Made by a program: the position numbers and the translations under genes
In this document: positions 12,667-24,822 of the stretch, in pieces
Position numbering within the stretch: position 1 is the first letter of the stretch
Layout: the number at the start of each line of letters is the position of its first letter
From: Dryococelus australis
Taxonomy: Eukaryota; Arthropoda; Insecta; Phasmatodea; Phasmatidae
Reading direction: 5' to 3'
Assembly: GCA_029891345.1 (NCBI GenBank)
Contig: CM056995.1
Coordinates: 213,293,047-213,357,046 of the forward strand
Length of the DNA: 64,000 nucleotides
Notes under the pieces: model-generated
Seen by the model: only the letters and a program-made list of their open reading frames with translations
Told to the model about the DNA's origin: nothing
The model's database searches: none

Positions 12667-14025
12667 TCATAAGAGTAAATGCAATCCCCCTAAGCGTTGT
12701 GAGTAGAGTTGTCCCGATACCATATTTTCCTATACAGATACCCCAATACCACTGCTGATGCCCCGATACCAAAAACCAATACCAATGCCCTTTGCACTGA
12801 ATTTTAGAGAAAGGTTTACTGTTAATAATATATTAGAAACATTTCTCCTAGACTCACTTAAATAAAGAAAATAATGTCTTAAAATACTGTATATAATTTA
12901 CTGTAATCCGACACAAAATGCAAGCTGACCTAAAACTTTCAAACCCTCTGAAAATGCAAATAATATAACACCAAATGCAAGTCAAATTTTTAATGTCCCA
13001 AGCACACTATCAACTATAAGCACACAAGGAGGAGTTATCGATCGGGCAGTGTCATTTCTGTTAGTTTACAAGAGGGAAGGGTGTGGCGGGAGGATGACCT
13101 CTTTACGCCGCTACCTGTTGACGACACACTGCACGTGTGGCAAATGTCTGTCTTTTAAAGTAATTACTCATACTTTACTGCAAAGAAAACTTGTAATTCT
13201 GAGACACAAATCAGGCAATTATAATTGATTTCTTCACTGTCTTTAATAATTAATCATTCAAAACCATGTCCCTTGATTTTCCCCGTCATGACTTACACTG
13301 CATTCGGCTTGGTGCTTACCTACCCATTATTAGATGGCAAAAGGTGTCGAACATCCACTTACATATTATCAGTTTATTCAAAGATGTGTGTCTATTGAAA
13401 TAAATTAATATAAATCCTCAGATTTCCTTGCAAGATGTTACTGAAAATGAACAATTATAATACAAGTCGCTCGATGTTCAAACAATCTTTTGCTGACAAG
13501 TGGTGCAGTATATGCTTTTGAGCATTTAATTTTGTTTGTGAAGATGCTACCCTTTGAGATAAATAAATATTAAGTTTTAAAGTTATGGTAATTTTATGCC
13601 AGAGACAATGAAACACCAACCTTACCGGATAAAACCACCTTTAAACACACAAGAAAACATCTTTACAAATAATAATTCCTCGTTAAAATGTTTTGCATAA
13701 CATTTTCAGGTCAACAATTTGCTTTGAAATACAAGTGATGTTGGGTGCAAATATTTAGAGCAACTCATACCATATTTACTCGTATATAGCATGCACTCAC
13801 GTACAGTTCACACCATGATTTTTGCAACAAGTTCCAGGGAAAATTTTTTAAAAATAAAACTGCACCAAAAATTTGTGACATGTTAGTAAGTATGGAACAA
13901 ATTATTCTTTTTTACATTAATGTGTAGTAATTGTGATATGTTTGAAAAATACTTTAATTAAATAACTTGGATGCGAAAAGCCAAAATAAAAAAAAACGGA
14001 AACCTCTTTTTCTTACTACTCAATG
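12663..14025. other. PHYH intron, unassigned
   Basis: AT-rich intron with no recognisable gene. 'accatatttactcgtatatag' near 13768 resembles one end of the MITE at 25908-26619, but I could not find a matching second end. Confidence 0.4.
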
Positions 14026-14100
14026 GATGACTGGACTGGGAATCGAACCTGGGTTCTCCCGAATGCAAGTCCCAGTAAGTTACCACTGTGCCACCTCACT
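14026..14100 (-). mobile_element. SINE family B, tRNA-like head only
   Basis: The reverse complement reads 'gaggtggcacagtggtaac', then 'gacttgcattcgggagaac' and 'ggttcgattcccagtcc', that is, Pol III A and B boxes. It matches the head of the SINE at 10190. The body and tail are absent. Confidence 0.55.
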
Positions 14101-14229
14101 CTGTAAATGATAATGTTGGCAAGAGATTAGGGAAACTTAACCTATGTTTATCCAGGTAGAAGCAACCTGGTTCTGAGCTAACAATGGTGGGGTAGACGAG
14201 TGCTATTAAAATAACAAATTGGTTCAACT

Positions 14230-14690
14230 CCTTATGCATGTGTTGCCCAGAAAGCTAGGTGTGTAGACGACATTTGGCATGGATCTTCGGCATGAATGTT
14301 GTGAAGACTAAGCAGGCTGAGAAGGTTGGCTCTGGCAACGAGGCACAGTGGAGACCAAGGAGAGGTATTTCCTTTGGCAGGAATGTGGTGAAGGAAGGAT
14401 AGGCACAGCTAGGAGCAAAGCGAGTAGGGTAGTTCTCCGGCAAAGCTGCAGTGGAGGGAGCAGATAGTGTGGCTTGAAGATGAGCCGATGAATAACTTTC
14501 AATTAAGGAAGACGTCCCGCTATTTATTCTCTGGCTGGCTATTCCTCTTAAGACAGCTGGAGAGGGGATAGCTATAGCATAGCTTCTTCAAGGCATGACG
14601 TTACTGGTCGGCTTGGAGATCAAGATGCGGCAAAGCGTACTGGTGTAGCCATCTAGAAGCATACAGTGTTACTCGGTGCCCTGGGTGCAT
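14230..14690 (-). repeat. GC-rich LTR-like block
   Basis: On the minus strand 'agagaataaatagcggg' (TATA-like, near 14518-14532) is followed by a C/T-rich leader. It lies next to a repeat copy (14850-15105) and another LTR-like block on the opposite strand, suggesting nested LTR debris. No coding domain is present. Confidence 0.35.
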
Positions 14691-14849
14691 AGTCTTAGTG
14701 GCCGGTGAATAATACAATCTGCAGACTGGAATGTCCATTCTAGCAGTGACAAACAGTAAAAGTTTGTAACGTCTCATTGTGTGTCAACAACAAAGCACTG
14801 TTGCTATCAGGCAGTAGGCTTGTCCCAGATGAGAAGTCGTTTATAGAGA

Positions 14850-15105
14850 CACATGACGTCTTTTTAACAATGGTGATTTTAACGACTTCTGCTCCATCCT
14901 TAGGTCAGTTGTTGCGAGGTTGGAAGTTAACTTTATTCCGTCAATGTATGAGATTGTCCTGTCTGCCTTGCAGATTGTTTTATTCACCAGCCCACAGTAA
15001 CAATGCTCAAATACAGCAAGTTCTTTTACTCCCTGATAGATAGCATTAGTAGTAGTTATCTCTTGTCTTTTGTTTTGCATCCCCTTCCAGCCGGCCGGTG
15101 ACATC
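14850..15105 (+). repeat. Interspersed repeat, copy 2 of 3
   Basis: About 235 bp closely matching 58795-59040 on the same strand and 1-185 on the other. Shared landmarks are 'acgacttctgctccatcc', 'tctgccttgcagattgtttta', 'gttcttttactccc' and 'gatagcattagtagtagtta'. The open frames on both strands are by-products of the repeat. Confidence 0.7.
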
Positions 15106-15625
15106 ACAGAAGCAAGCCATTATGCATTCACACCCCTGCTCTGTGACCACCCTTTACCCTAGTGGTACGAGCCAATCATCAGCAGGCAGTGGTCCGAAAT
15201 TAGTATAAAAACAGAGACGGCCTGCATCTCCACAATCTTTGTTTCTAGCGCTCGCCGCTCAGACTTGACCAGATTGTCTCACCACTTCCTAGCACTGGCT
15301 GCTCAGAAATCACCCGTTCTACATTCGTTCTAACACCCGTTGCTCACGACGACACCCAGTTCATCACTTAAGCTATGCTTGCAATAGGGTTAGGATATGT
15401 TAAATAGGAGCTCTCCGCTACATATCCCGCAAACCCTGTCACCTCCTACAGTTACGGACGTATCTGTAGATGACCTCTCCTTAAAGTCTTTTCAAGGCTA
15501 AATCCTGTCACGTTCATTGCTTAGTCATCCTGATACATGTCAGCGATTACGTTACGTCGTTATGTACTCAACCCTCGTACAATAATACAAGAGTTTGTTG
15601 CTTAGATTACAGCAGCTCACACCTC
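15106..15625 (+). repeat. LTR-like block with TATA box
   Basis: It contains 'ttagtataaaaacagagac' (TATA box near 15203), a C/T-rich leader, and a possible polyadenylation region with 'caataatacaagag' near 15580. It adjoins the repeat at 14850-15105, so the two may be one LTR. No coding domain follows. Confidence 0.4.
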
Positions 15626-15719
15626 ATTCCCCCTTTTTGTGTCAGTCGCCTCTACTGGCCATCAAAATTTGCCTGAGGTTTGGTACTCAATACCAGCGTT
15701 ACCTTACGTATACAAATAA

Positions 15720-16560
15720 TTCAGAGTAACAAGATCCTGAAAATTACTTGGAGAAATGATATGTGTTTATTCCACATACGTAATGTATAAAATTCACAGC
15801 ACAAACAGAAAGCATTATTTAATGGAATTGGGCAAACATAAATATATAACACAATTATATATAGCAGCGGAAGTTAATGTATAAGAAAATACTCAGGTGA
15901 AGGATAGCTGTTAAATCTAGAAAAATATTTGTGAATTTCGTAAGAGAAATAATTTAATAAAATAAATTATTTAATTTTCGCTCTTGGGATTTTCCTGGCC
16001 TTAATTCGGCGTAAGGGACCTAGGCGTGGAATTAAAAGGATTCTTCACCTCAGTGTGGTAAAGACGTGGCCGGGCTAAACCTTAGGGTACGTCTGGAAGA
16101 GATAACATCGTTGTGACCCTATATTACCTGGCATGATAAAAGGAAGGGTGGGGAGTTTCAGGACAACATCTCGGTAACCTACGGTGGTGTTGACGACCCT
16201 TGTAGGCTGGAGGTGGCAGAAGAAGTGGTTGGCTCGCAGGATGGCGACGGTCCTCCAGAGCAATGGCATCATCGTCGACCACTGGTACTGGTTACCGGGG
16301 CGGCTGAGGGCCTCAGCACTAGTCAGGATACCCCAGCTTTCACACCCTGAAGGTGTAGCAAGACTCAGTTGCTGCCACAGGTGCTGTCCTCAGCCTTCTT
16401 GGCCCAGAAGATGAAGAGCAACTGCTGAGGTCTGGTCGAGGGGTTCCTTTTATATTTATTTTTCCCGACCCAGGGTGCTCAGAGGGGTGCGGGGAAATTA
16501 ACCCTGCCTCCAAGGGGTAGAGCCTGTAACGTCACTTGCATGAACCGTGGATCCTTATCT
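15720..16560 (-). repeat. GC-rich LTR-like block
   Basis: On the minus strand 'aaataaatataaaaggaacc' (near 16440-16465) is a good TATA box, followed by a GC-rich leader and then an AT-rich tail with 'aataaa' motifs. This is the same layout as the blocks at 18130-19167 and 52640-53800. No coding domain was found. Confidence 0.4.
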
Positions 16561-16984
16561 GAACTGGTGCTTGGCGCGATGCGTTAACACATCAGGTACA
16601 TAGGTGCTCGTGGAGGCCATGACTCTTGTTGATTAGCCCTCTTCCTACAGCAGCACAAAGTTTGAACCTTGCGCTGTCTCTCTAGCATGCACTGCGAAGT
16701 ATAGTGGCGTTTCTTCGGGAAATGGGGCGATGACATGACGGCTTCTTGTAGAGTCGGGTTGATGGTATAAGCAAGGAGAATGGGCTGAAGGAATACTATT
16801 GAGGCTCTGTCAATGTTTGGTAGTACCCCGTGCCCTGCTTTATTACCATTTGAAATGTAGAGTTCTTGCCCAAAGTAGTTTGCCAAGTTTAAGATTGGGG
16901 CAAAATCTGTAATTTGGAATGCACTTTCTTTAGGCGCATTACGCGTCATGCGCCACTTTTTTTTAACATATTACGACATTCATT

Positions 16985-17390
16985 CATGAATTCCAGTTTA
17001 CAGTGTCTTGTTCCCTGACCGAGGTTGGTACATCAGCAAGAAAACATTTTGCTGCAAATCCAACATCCACTTTATTGGACACAATCAAATTTTCTATTTT
17101 CTGTTTTTTTGACCTCGATGGACAGCAATTTTACACCTATGCACTTCATCAAGTCAGGTTTAACACAAAGGTTAATAAAATATCTCAGTAGTTTCTAAAC
17201 AGTTTCAAAAATGTATGGGCTCATTGATTTCGAAGTCTGGAACTTCTGGAGGAAGTGTTTACATTCATCTGCAATTTCTTTGCAAAAAGCTGCTTTACAG
17301 TTTATAAATGGGTCATGTGCTGCTTTTACCAATGTTTCCACAACCTTTGTTTTTGGAAGCTTTGCTTCATTCAAAAATATGGTAAAACAA
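16985..17390 (-). pseudogene. Unidentified coding relic, probably transposon-derived
   Basis: The minus strand carries a protein-like stretch starting near 17375: 'NEAKLPKTKVVETLVKAAHD', then 'FCKEIADECKHFLQKFQTSK' and 'MSPYIFETV', a stop, then 'KLLRYFINLCVKPDLMKC'. After a stop and a one-base frame change it continues 'VDVGFAAKCFLADVPTSVRE' (about 17075-17010). The amino acid texture (FLxKFQ, PY/FxF, a leucine-rich stretch ending in 'VKPDLM') recalls proteins found near hAT/ZBED-type elements in animals, but I cannot name the family with confidence. Two stops and at least one frameshift make it a relic. A protein search of the three pieces would settle its identity. Confidence 0.45.
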
Positions 17391-17399
17391 ATATCACAT

Positions 17400-18129
17400 A
17401 AAAAAACTTAGTACAATAATATTTTATTTGTAAACAACAAACTAACTTCCCCAACTTTTTTCCAGCCGCCCTGACTTTCCCTGGGTTCTTTTTTTTCCCC
17501 TCACTTTCCTTGACTTCCCCTGACTGTAAGAACCCTAAAGTAAGGAGTGAGGCCCCTCTGTACGGCAGGCAGTAAGAACTCTGCCCCGCTGGGTGTAAGT
17601 GCAAAGTGCAACTTCTGATAGAGGGTCACAAAGCAATCTAGTTTCAAGGGCAGACAGTTGCACTTCTTAACCTTCTGTTTACCTTCCTTCCGAGTGTAAG
17701 GCATGGGGATATTAAGGATTGAAACCAATTAAAGTAGAGCCAGTGCTTGCAATTCCCTATTATGTATTTCTGAGTAATCCCAGTCTTATAACAAGAGCAG
17801 CACCCGGTGTTCCTTTCGCAGGGCCCAAAGAAGAGTGGTGGACAGAACGTGGATTTGCTCAAATTACTTCCTGACAGGAATACCCAGGTGTGGTATCCGC
17901 AGGTGGTCAGATGGTGAGAGTTAATTCCAGCTCCTTTCTGGCCCCATATAGAGTGGTGGTGGAGTATGGAATAACCTGAGTCACTGATTCACCTGGCAGA
18001 GGAATTCCTAATGGTATAGGCTCTACTGTGGGCAGCAGATCTTGGGTGGCCACTTAATGGGTGTGTATTTGGCTTATTGCCTGGTGATGTAGCCAGTTTC
18101 ACTTTATAGGTCTGAACTACATACACAGG
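17400..18129. other. Mixed GC-rich repeat-like sequence
   Basis: It contains C/T-rich and 'cttacactcgg'-type segments and probably belongs to the neighbouring LTR debris. Nothing coding is recognisable. Confidence 0.3.
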
Positions 18130-19167
18130 AAAACTAAGATATTTTACACAAAGAAATTCAGCACACAGAGAGAAGATTAAGATTCACGTGTTTTATTAAC
18201 ATAGTAATAAAACACAGTGGCACTGTACTACCTACTACACTCTAGATTACTTTAACACAGAAGTAAACCTAGAAATCCAGATGAAAGCGATCTGATAATT
18301 AATATAATGGGAATAGTCTATAATTAGCATCAACCCTTTTCTAACCAACTGGTGGTTTGTTCTTAAGGAACAAGAACAGGGACAACAACCAGAGGGTAGT
18401 GTCGGCAATGCCAGCTCCATCCAGTAAGCAGGGAGAGGTCCTGAATGGACGTCGACGTGACCTTTTTACTGAGTTCCGGGTTTGACACCTAGCGGTGGTA
18501 AGGAGAGAGTTACGTCTTTAGGAGCCTCTGGTGGGTCCAGTCTCCCAGAAGCAGAGTGTCTGCGGTGGCGGCTGAGGTGGCTTTTGGTTGGCGATGTCTT
18601 CGGCTGGTGGAGATTCCGGCCCAAGAGAGCAGTGAAATCTGTTGACATACCAGCAGTCGCGCACCCCGATGGTTGCCTTCGGGCCTATTTGAGAGTGGTG
18701 GAGGAGCAGAGGCAAGATTTCTGGTCAAATAAGACCTTTTATAATAATCTTGTACAGGTGCTCGGAGGTGAGCCTTGCAGAGGGAGATAGCCTCGACAAC
18801 AGGGGTTGAAAATTCAAAAGTGCTGATGTGGTACTATCATCCCTTATGTTAGCCAAGAGATGCTGGTAGAATGGGTGCTACCCTCCAGTGGCGTGCTCTG
18901 GAACTAGTGTGATCACTGGAGGGAGCGGTGGCTTAGCAGACAATACAATCTTGCATTGGGGGTGTTGACGTGACTGCTTCTTGGCGAGTCAGGGTGGCAT
19001 CTGTAGTCGCTTCCGGCATTGCGTCATCGTACCCTGTAGGCATGCGTACTGCCTCTTCAGCACTGTGTGGTTTAGTGACTTGCCAAAAGGGTTGAGCATT
19101 GCGCTCAAGATGGGGTGAAGTCGTTTTGTAGAGTGCACATCAAAGATGCGGAACATGTCATGCGTCA
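18130..19167 (-). repeat. Solo LTR-like element, TGACRCATG family
   Basis: On the minus strand it begins TGACGCATGACATG at 19167, matching the beginnings at 30751 (TGACGCATGTCACA) and 53800 (TGACACATGACCCA). All three then share a variant of 'acgacttcaccccatc'. A TATA box 'attataaaaggtctt' lies near 18735-18745, and an AT-rich tail with 'aataaa' lies near 18200. No internal coding region adjoins it, which fits a solo LTR. The 3' limit is approximate. Confidence 0.5.
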
Positions 19168-19539
19168 GCATGTAACAGTAACCCTCATCACTCCTCTACT
19201 TCTGAACCTCAAACTTGGAAAATAACTTAGGTATGCAGCCACCTGATTGAAGGAGCTCACAAAAGACTGCAAACAATATAACTGAATATGATGATAACAA
19301 CACGAGTAGAGAGTCTAATTTTTGTATCAAAGAGCATGCCTAGATTTTTCTAAAACAACTGGGAAAACTGAACACCACAAACACTAATATGCATTTACAC
19401 AATAAAAGTTCTACAACTATGGAATACAGAATTCAACAAGTGGTAAATCTTAAGCTATACAATTCACAAAATAAAATCATAAATTATTTTGCTATCAGTA
19501 TTTCCAATATTTAAATTTAAAAAATATAACAAATATAAC

Positions 19540-19674
19540 CTTAGTTGTATTGACACCAGAACCATGAACAATGAGTGGATGAAAGAACACTGTATCCCCT
19601 TTTTCCATTTCTAGTGGTAGAAGATGGTGGTCTTCAAAACCTTTTACGCCATGGAAGGCCTTATTAACTCCATT
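19540..19674 (-). CDS. PHYH: PHYH exon (distal iron-binding His)
   Basis: The fifth PHYH exon found, 135 nt and 45 codons, phase 0 at both ends. The minus-strand acceptor is 'ttctttgtgttgcag' before AATGGAGTTAAT; the donor is 'act aag|gttata', a weaker but legal GT site. The peptide is NGVNKAFHGVKGFEDH, then 'LEMEKGDTVFFHPLIVHGSG' and 'VNTTK', equivalent to vertebrate 'GVNKMFHGIQDY...MEKGDTVFFHPLLIHGSG'. The His in IVHGSG is the distal Fe(II) ligand of the non-haem iron dioxygenase fold (His264 in human PHYH). It joins in frame to 24200-24349 upstream and 4435-4572 downstream. Confidence 0.93.
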
Positions 19675-20099
19675 CTGCAACACAAAGAACACAAACTCTG
19701 AGTACACTAGAACTACACTATGTACTTAAACTTTATATACAGTGAAAGTTCAGTAAAGCTGTCATCAAAGATTTTCCTCGTACAATAGTACAGGATGGAG
19801 AATGAAGAATGCATGTTTTTGAAATGGGTAGTATTTGGGATATACAGTAAAACCCCTATATTTCACTTTTCAGAAGATTGGGAAAAAAAATTCTGCAAAA
19901 TGCAGGAAAGTGTAAGAGGAAAACTTATGCTGTAAAATGAGACATTGGGACCTAAAAAAATGTTGTGTAAACTGCAGGAAAGAGTAAAAACAGGAGATGT
20001 AATACAGGGTAGTACTATTATACACGATAGCAACATCACAACAATGTGTAACACAATGCCGTACAACATTAATTTTTGACAGACTAGTGAGCTACAACT

Positions 20100-20660
20100 T
20101 AACGTTCATCACTCAATGACGGGAAATGATATTGGACAGATGACGTCCGTTTGGTCGTACACACATGCGGAGCTGCTCCCCAACGTTCTGTATTGCATTG
20201 CCATCGCAGCCCTTGCCATGTGAGATGTGGCACCATCTTGTTGGAACCACATTTCTTCCATGATGACAGTGTAAATGTTGAAGTCTGGATGCAAAAAGTC
20301 TTCAAAAAAGTAAGGTCAACAATCCCCAGGGTCGACATGCCGCACCAAACTGTAACCTTTGCCCTACGGAGAGGTCTCGTGTAATTCACGTGGGTTCTCT
20401 GCTGCCCAAAATTGACAGTTCTGCTCATTGACATAACCATCCACATGGACATCTCTCATCAAAAACATTGCATTTATTGCTATAATCACAAGCATTCTCT
20501 CACAAAACAGTCTGTTGGACGTAATCATCCAGAGACAGCTTTTGATCAATCATGATTTTGGATGGAAAAAACTTCAACTCACAGTGTCGGATACGCTGTA
20601 GCGAGCGTAAAGACAGACCCAAGGTTGGTGCACAATGCTTCACGGAGCACTGCGGACTTT
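20100..20660 (-). pseudogene. mariner-like transposase relic
   Basis: Relic of a Tc1/mariner-superfamily DDE transposase. In order on the minus strand: 'LSLRSLQRIRHCELKFFPSK' (near 20600), 'DQKLSLDDYVQQTVLCERML', 'HVDGYVNEQNCQFWAAENPR' (20440-20400), 'LRRAKVTVWCGMSTLGIV' (20370-20310), and 'EEMWFQQDGATSHMARAA' (about 20255-20200). WFQQDGA carries the second catalytic Asp. The region of the first catalytic Asp is shortened. The blocks lie in different frames (changes near 20390 and 20290), so it is inactive. No terminal inverted repeats were identified. It lies in the PHYH intron between the exons at 19.6 and 24.2 kb. Confidence 0.85.
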
Positions 20661-22069
20661 AAATAACAGACCTTCTCACACTGTCAACATTTTATGGCAT
20701 CTGCGCTGTGCAGGGACAGCCCATTGATTTCCTCTTTGGAACAATTTAACCCATCTGAGTAATGAGTTACAATCAGGGATTGTCCCATCACACACCACAT
20801 TGAACTGTCAATGGAAGAAACGTTGGACAGTAACGACTGAATTATTTCGGAAGAATTACTTAATGGCAAATACGTGAAGCTCCACATTGCACTGCGCCAT
20901 GGCTACTAACATTGGCCCATCTGACCCACTCGCAAGTGGCGTGCAATTGTCGCAGACCTCTCCCCTCCTATATACTACCTATTTCAATAACATTCATCTT
21001 TTTGCACCATTCTGTATTTATGGAGTGATGAATGAAAAATTGACATTTAATAGTCCTAATAAACAGAACTCTCTGTATATATAGTTAGAACTGACAAATA
21101 TAATTTCCAGAGCCAGTAATCTTCAAACTTTTTTCGCAAAGGGTCAATTTTTTCCAAGCCAATTTGTTGTGCACTACACTTTTATATCGCAGAAATCTAT
21201 GAACTTTCCTTTCATGAATATTTGAATATCTATGTCTATTGTTTTGCAAAGTGACAATATACCTTAAATAAAATTACAACACACTTTTTTTATATTAATA
21301 CTTACAATCGAGTCCCCCAAATGCATATTGTAACAGTTTTTAATTCTACTTCTGACATTTAAAAAGCTGTAGGATAAAATTTTCCTCAAAAATACTGTAA
21401 GTTTACTAAAAGTTACTCTAAAACTTTTATTTATAATTTACATTTATGAAAGAAATATTCTATAACAAAAGCAATTTTTAAATTTTCTGATTTACTAAAA
21501 CAACTGACATTGTTTTCTTATCTAACTTGAGAATTAACAACTGACATTGTTTTCTTACCTAATTTAAGAATTATGACTTTCCCTAGATGAGACCATTCAA
21601 AGGAAATTTACTACATGCATATCAATCAGACAATTCTTTAACACATGTGACTTAACACTTGTCATCCTAGAGAAAATCTGTTAAATGATTAGGTCCTGTG
21701 CTGCTAAATTCTGCTGTGTTGAAGAGAACATGCGTTTGTGGATTTTGAAGTAAGTTATTTCTCGACATATTCCTTAAACTTGGTATTGCACTGTAGCTCA
21801 TAAGCTCCATTTGTCTGTTACTGATTTCATCCTTGATGTCAATGCAAAATGGAATGTAAAATATGTATGTTGAATAATTTTTCATTATACTGACAGTCTT
21901 GAAAATGCATACCAAACTCACACCTTATATCACAGAGTACATTCCTGTATTTGTTATTAGGAATATTAAACTAGGGTAGTGTTGTGAAGCTTGTTGAATT
22001 TCCTTTTTGGATATGAATATCTGACTAATAAAGTTTATTTTCAAAGGTTTTAATTACGTCAAACAATGA
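20661..22069. other. PHYH intron, unassigned
   Basis: The first 230 bases may be non-coding flank of the mariner relic. The rest is AT-rich with no recognised gene or repeat, apart from a short local duplication of 'aactgacattgttttctta' near 21500-21560. Confidence 0.4.
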
Positions 22070-22345
22070 GGAGTGGACTGGAGCAGAGGTAAACCACTGA
22101 ATGCATTTTTGGGAATACATATCTGGGCTCGAATCCAGGTACGGCGATCATAATTTTAATTTCCCAGGATTTCCCAAAATCACTTCAGGTGAATGCTGGG
22201 CTGGTTCCTTACTGCAAGTCGTCACTGCTTCCTTCCCTGTTCCTGCTTCTCTAAGTAATTCGCTCCAACTCTAAGAACTTGCTGTTGATGAAAGGTTAAG
22301 CCCTACCTAACTTACAACTCGGTCGAAGTGAGCCTAAATCTTTAC
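22070..22345 (+). mobile_element. tRNA-derived SINE, family B (diverged)
   Basis: The B-box-like 'ggctcgaatccagg' is followed by 'cccaggatttcccaaaatca', 'cttcaggtgaatgctgggct' and 'gatgaaaggttaagcccta'. This order (B box, 'ttccc-aaatcac', 'tcaggcaaatg', then a short 'gttaa' tail) is that of the copies at 10190 and 57650. Confidence 0.55.
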
Positions 22346-23287
22346 CTTAAAGTTTTAAGTGTCACTGAAATGAAGTGAAACTCTAAGCAGTAGTGCAGGC
22401 CAGCCGTTTTAACAGATTTTTATCAGTTTTACGGATTTTTAACACTCTAGAGAAATCCAAACCAAAACTTATTTTTTTACTCAAAGTGGCAACACTAGTG
22501 CCCACAGTGATGTGTGTCGGTTTCACTGATGCATTTGTTTGAAAGATTCATATAATGGAGGTGGATAATTAAGCACAATATTCTGGACATAGGCTACGTC
22601 ATTGCTTCAATAGTGTATGTCAAAAATATTTTGCTTAATTAGTCACTGGCGCGTGTATACAGTTCTCTACATATTTCTGTTCCTGGCTGTATGATCACAT
22701 GGAAAGGCCAAGACCATTATTGAAAGAAAAAAAATCTCCGCCATGAATTGCCATTTTAACACATGCAATCCGAATTTGGCGACTGTGTTATGCATTTGGC
22801 ATTGATATCACAATGGTGAGGAAACAAAAATTAGCGCAGATAAAGTAGTATAAACGACAGTATAAGTGTGAGTGTAAAAAAGATTACCATGGTTTGTACA
22901 TTCCAAATCAAAACAACTACATTAAATATGTGAATGTCTTTCATATCCACTTTTTTTCTGTAATTTGCAATTTTTTTAATTCCAAGGATTTTACAGGATT
23001 CGACCCAATGATTCCTGGATTTTACAGGATTTTTATATACAGGAACCAGGATTTCAGCTTCAGGGCTGGTGGCAGCCTCGAAGTAGTGTGTGTTAATATC
23101 TGTACCAAATATATGTTGTTCCCTGTTCTTCAGTCCTTGGGTTCATTACTTTGCATAAACTGACAATTCCGACATGCAGTAAACTAACTTCTCTTTGTAA
23201 TGGCACTACAACTTCATTTTCTCCTACTAATGAAGGAGTACTATTTAAGAAAAATCCTGAGAGTTCAATAGGATTCTGATTGTAACA
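22346..23287. other. PHYH intron, unassigned
   Basis: AT-rich. 'ttttacaggattt' recurs near 22989-23030 and related words occur near 22420. No gene recognised. Confidence 0.35.
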
Positions 23288-23550
23288 GGACTGCGGTGGC
23301 TAAGTGGTTAGACTGCTAATTTTCCACCCAAGGCGAACTGGGTTCAATCCCAACCAGGTCACGCCCTGATTTTCGCAAGTGGGAATCATGCCTGACGATG
23401 CCGCTGGTCGGCAAGTTTTCTCAGGTATCTCCTGTTTGCCATGCCCTTGCATTCCGGCAATGCTCCATTCTCACCTCATTTCACCCTCATCTATTTTTAA
23501 GACCGCGTTGTTAAGAGTCACCCGAATCTCTCACATCAACTAACCTGATT
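23288..23550 (+). mobile_element. tRNA-derived SINE, family A
   Basis: Head 'ctgcggtggctaagtggtta' (A box) and 'gggttcaatcccaaccaggt' (B box), then 'gggaatcatgcctgacgatg' and 'ccgctggtcggcaagttttc', ending 'cgttgttaagagtcacccga'. The same blocks in the same order occur, on the minus strand, at 32030, 33124, 33712, 55738 and 56464. This is the only plus-strand copy. Confidence 0.8.
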
Positions 23551-24199
23551 GTAACTCTTCATAGTTAGACAAAGCTGAAAAATACCCTGCCCTTTGTTAA
23601 GCCAATAACAGAAAATTCAGCAGGTGGTGGCAAAACCAACATCAATTTTCCTGATAGAAGTTGTTAACTAGCGAGTGCCTGAGATATACATACTCTCATT
23701 CAGTACTAATAAATGACACAGCATTATCCACATTTCTCACACATCTAAATAAAATTTCCCAATACACTGTAACTAGAGTTGGTCTGAGAGGCTAAAAATA
23801 TGAACATTTATAGTTACGACTCACTACTGTTGGCTGCACGAAGCCACTTGAGTTATCAGGCAGAAGACAGTCCCTGACATACAACAATACTTATGAGACT
23901 GGTTTTGTATACATGACCATCATGAAAGCACAAAGTTTTGCTTATTTTACAATAAACAACAGAAGCAAAATAAATACTACATGCTACTGTTTTAAATATC
24001 AAACTTAAGAATAGATGAAATAAAGCTGAATTTGTTAAAAATTGTGGCTTTTTTTGAAACATGATATACATTTGTGATCTGACATACAGTTGCTAACAAA
24101 GACAATATGTACTCCCAAATTTTGTTCATCGTACAATCACCAAAACCTAAACCAAAACAAAACATGTTTAATGTATGCAATACCAGGCACATGTCTTAC

Positions 24200-24349
24200 T
24201 TCAGATTCAGGGTAATCATGAGGCTGTAAGCTTCCTTTGTGAGTTCCTGGTATGATCACTAAACAACCATTGTCCATGGTAACTCTCTCCATGGCTGTCC
24301 ATGCAGCAACCATTCGATCAGCTGGGCGGAATGGAAAGTAATGGAGGTC
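24200..24349 (-). CDS. PHYH: PHYH exon (iron-binding Asp)
   Basis: The fourth PHYH exon found, 150 nt and 50 codons, phase 0 at both ends. The minus-strand acceptor is 'taattttttag|GACCTC' and the donor 'tctgaa|gtaaga'. The peptide reads [17 protein letters not shown], then '[20 protein letters not shown]' and '[13 protein letters not shown]', a near match to vertebrate PHYH '[11 protein letters not shown]...[29 protein letters not shown]'. The very first codon is the Asp of the HxD iron-binding motif; the matching His is in the previous exon (32299-32412), so the intron splits the active-site motif. NGCLxxxPGTHKGS is diagnostic for PHYH rather than the related PHYHD1. Confidence 0.95.
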
Positions 24350-24822
24350 CTAAAAAATTATTACAACATTGAAATTAAATGTTAATCTATTACAAGTCAA
24401 AGCAATCACCTGACTGGTGCATGAATTGTACTGAAGCATGTTTTAAATATTAAAGGTTTTTTTTTATGGAACTATTAAATGTGTCCCCAATATGTTTTCC
24501 TAAGAAAAAAAAACACCCAAGACGAGGAAGGAACGGAACTTCCAAGCTAACACATTTTGTAAATACTATTTTGAAGACTTCCAATGTCACAGAAAATGGC
24601 TTTTTGACACTACTGTATCTTAAAACATACTACCTAGACATGAACATAACTATGATAGGACACTGCACTTAGTTTTGTTGGAGAAATGACACCAAAAAAA
24701 TGACTGGATCATGTTTAAAAGCTCCAGAGGTACATACAACACATTGATAACACAGCACGCCAGTTCAGTGCCCAGCACGTAGCTTTAATGGGGCCCGACC
24801 AACCAATTGATCAATCAACATA

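Noticed and set aside
12395..12772. 125-codon open frame on the minus strand
   Set aside because: Its core is translated AT/GT microsatellite (Ile-Tyr and Thr-His repeats).
14026..14100. A nuclear tRNA gene (A and B boxes present)
   Set aside because: No cloverleaf acceptor pairing; matches the SINE family B head.
16584..16949. 121-codon open frame, minus strand
   Set aside because: No recognisable domain; overlaps GC-rich repeat-like sequence. It follows the unplaced coding relic, but I could not show continuity.
18482..18790. 102-codon open frame and its minus-strand partners
   Set aside because: Several overlapping frames on both strands in GC-rich LTR-like sequence with no domain.
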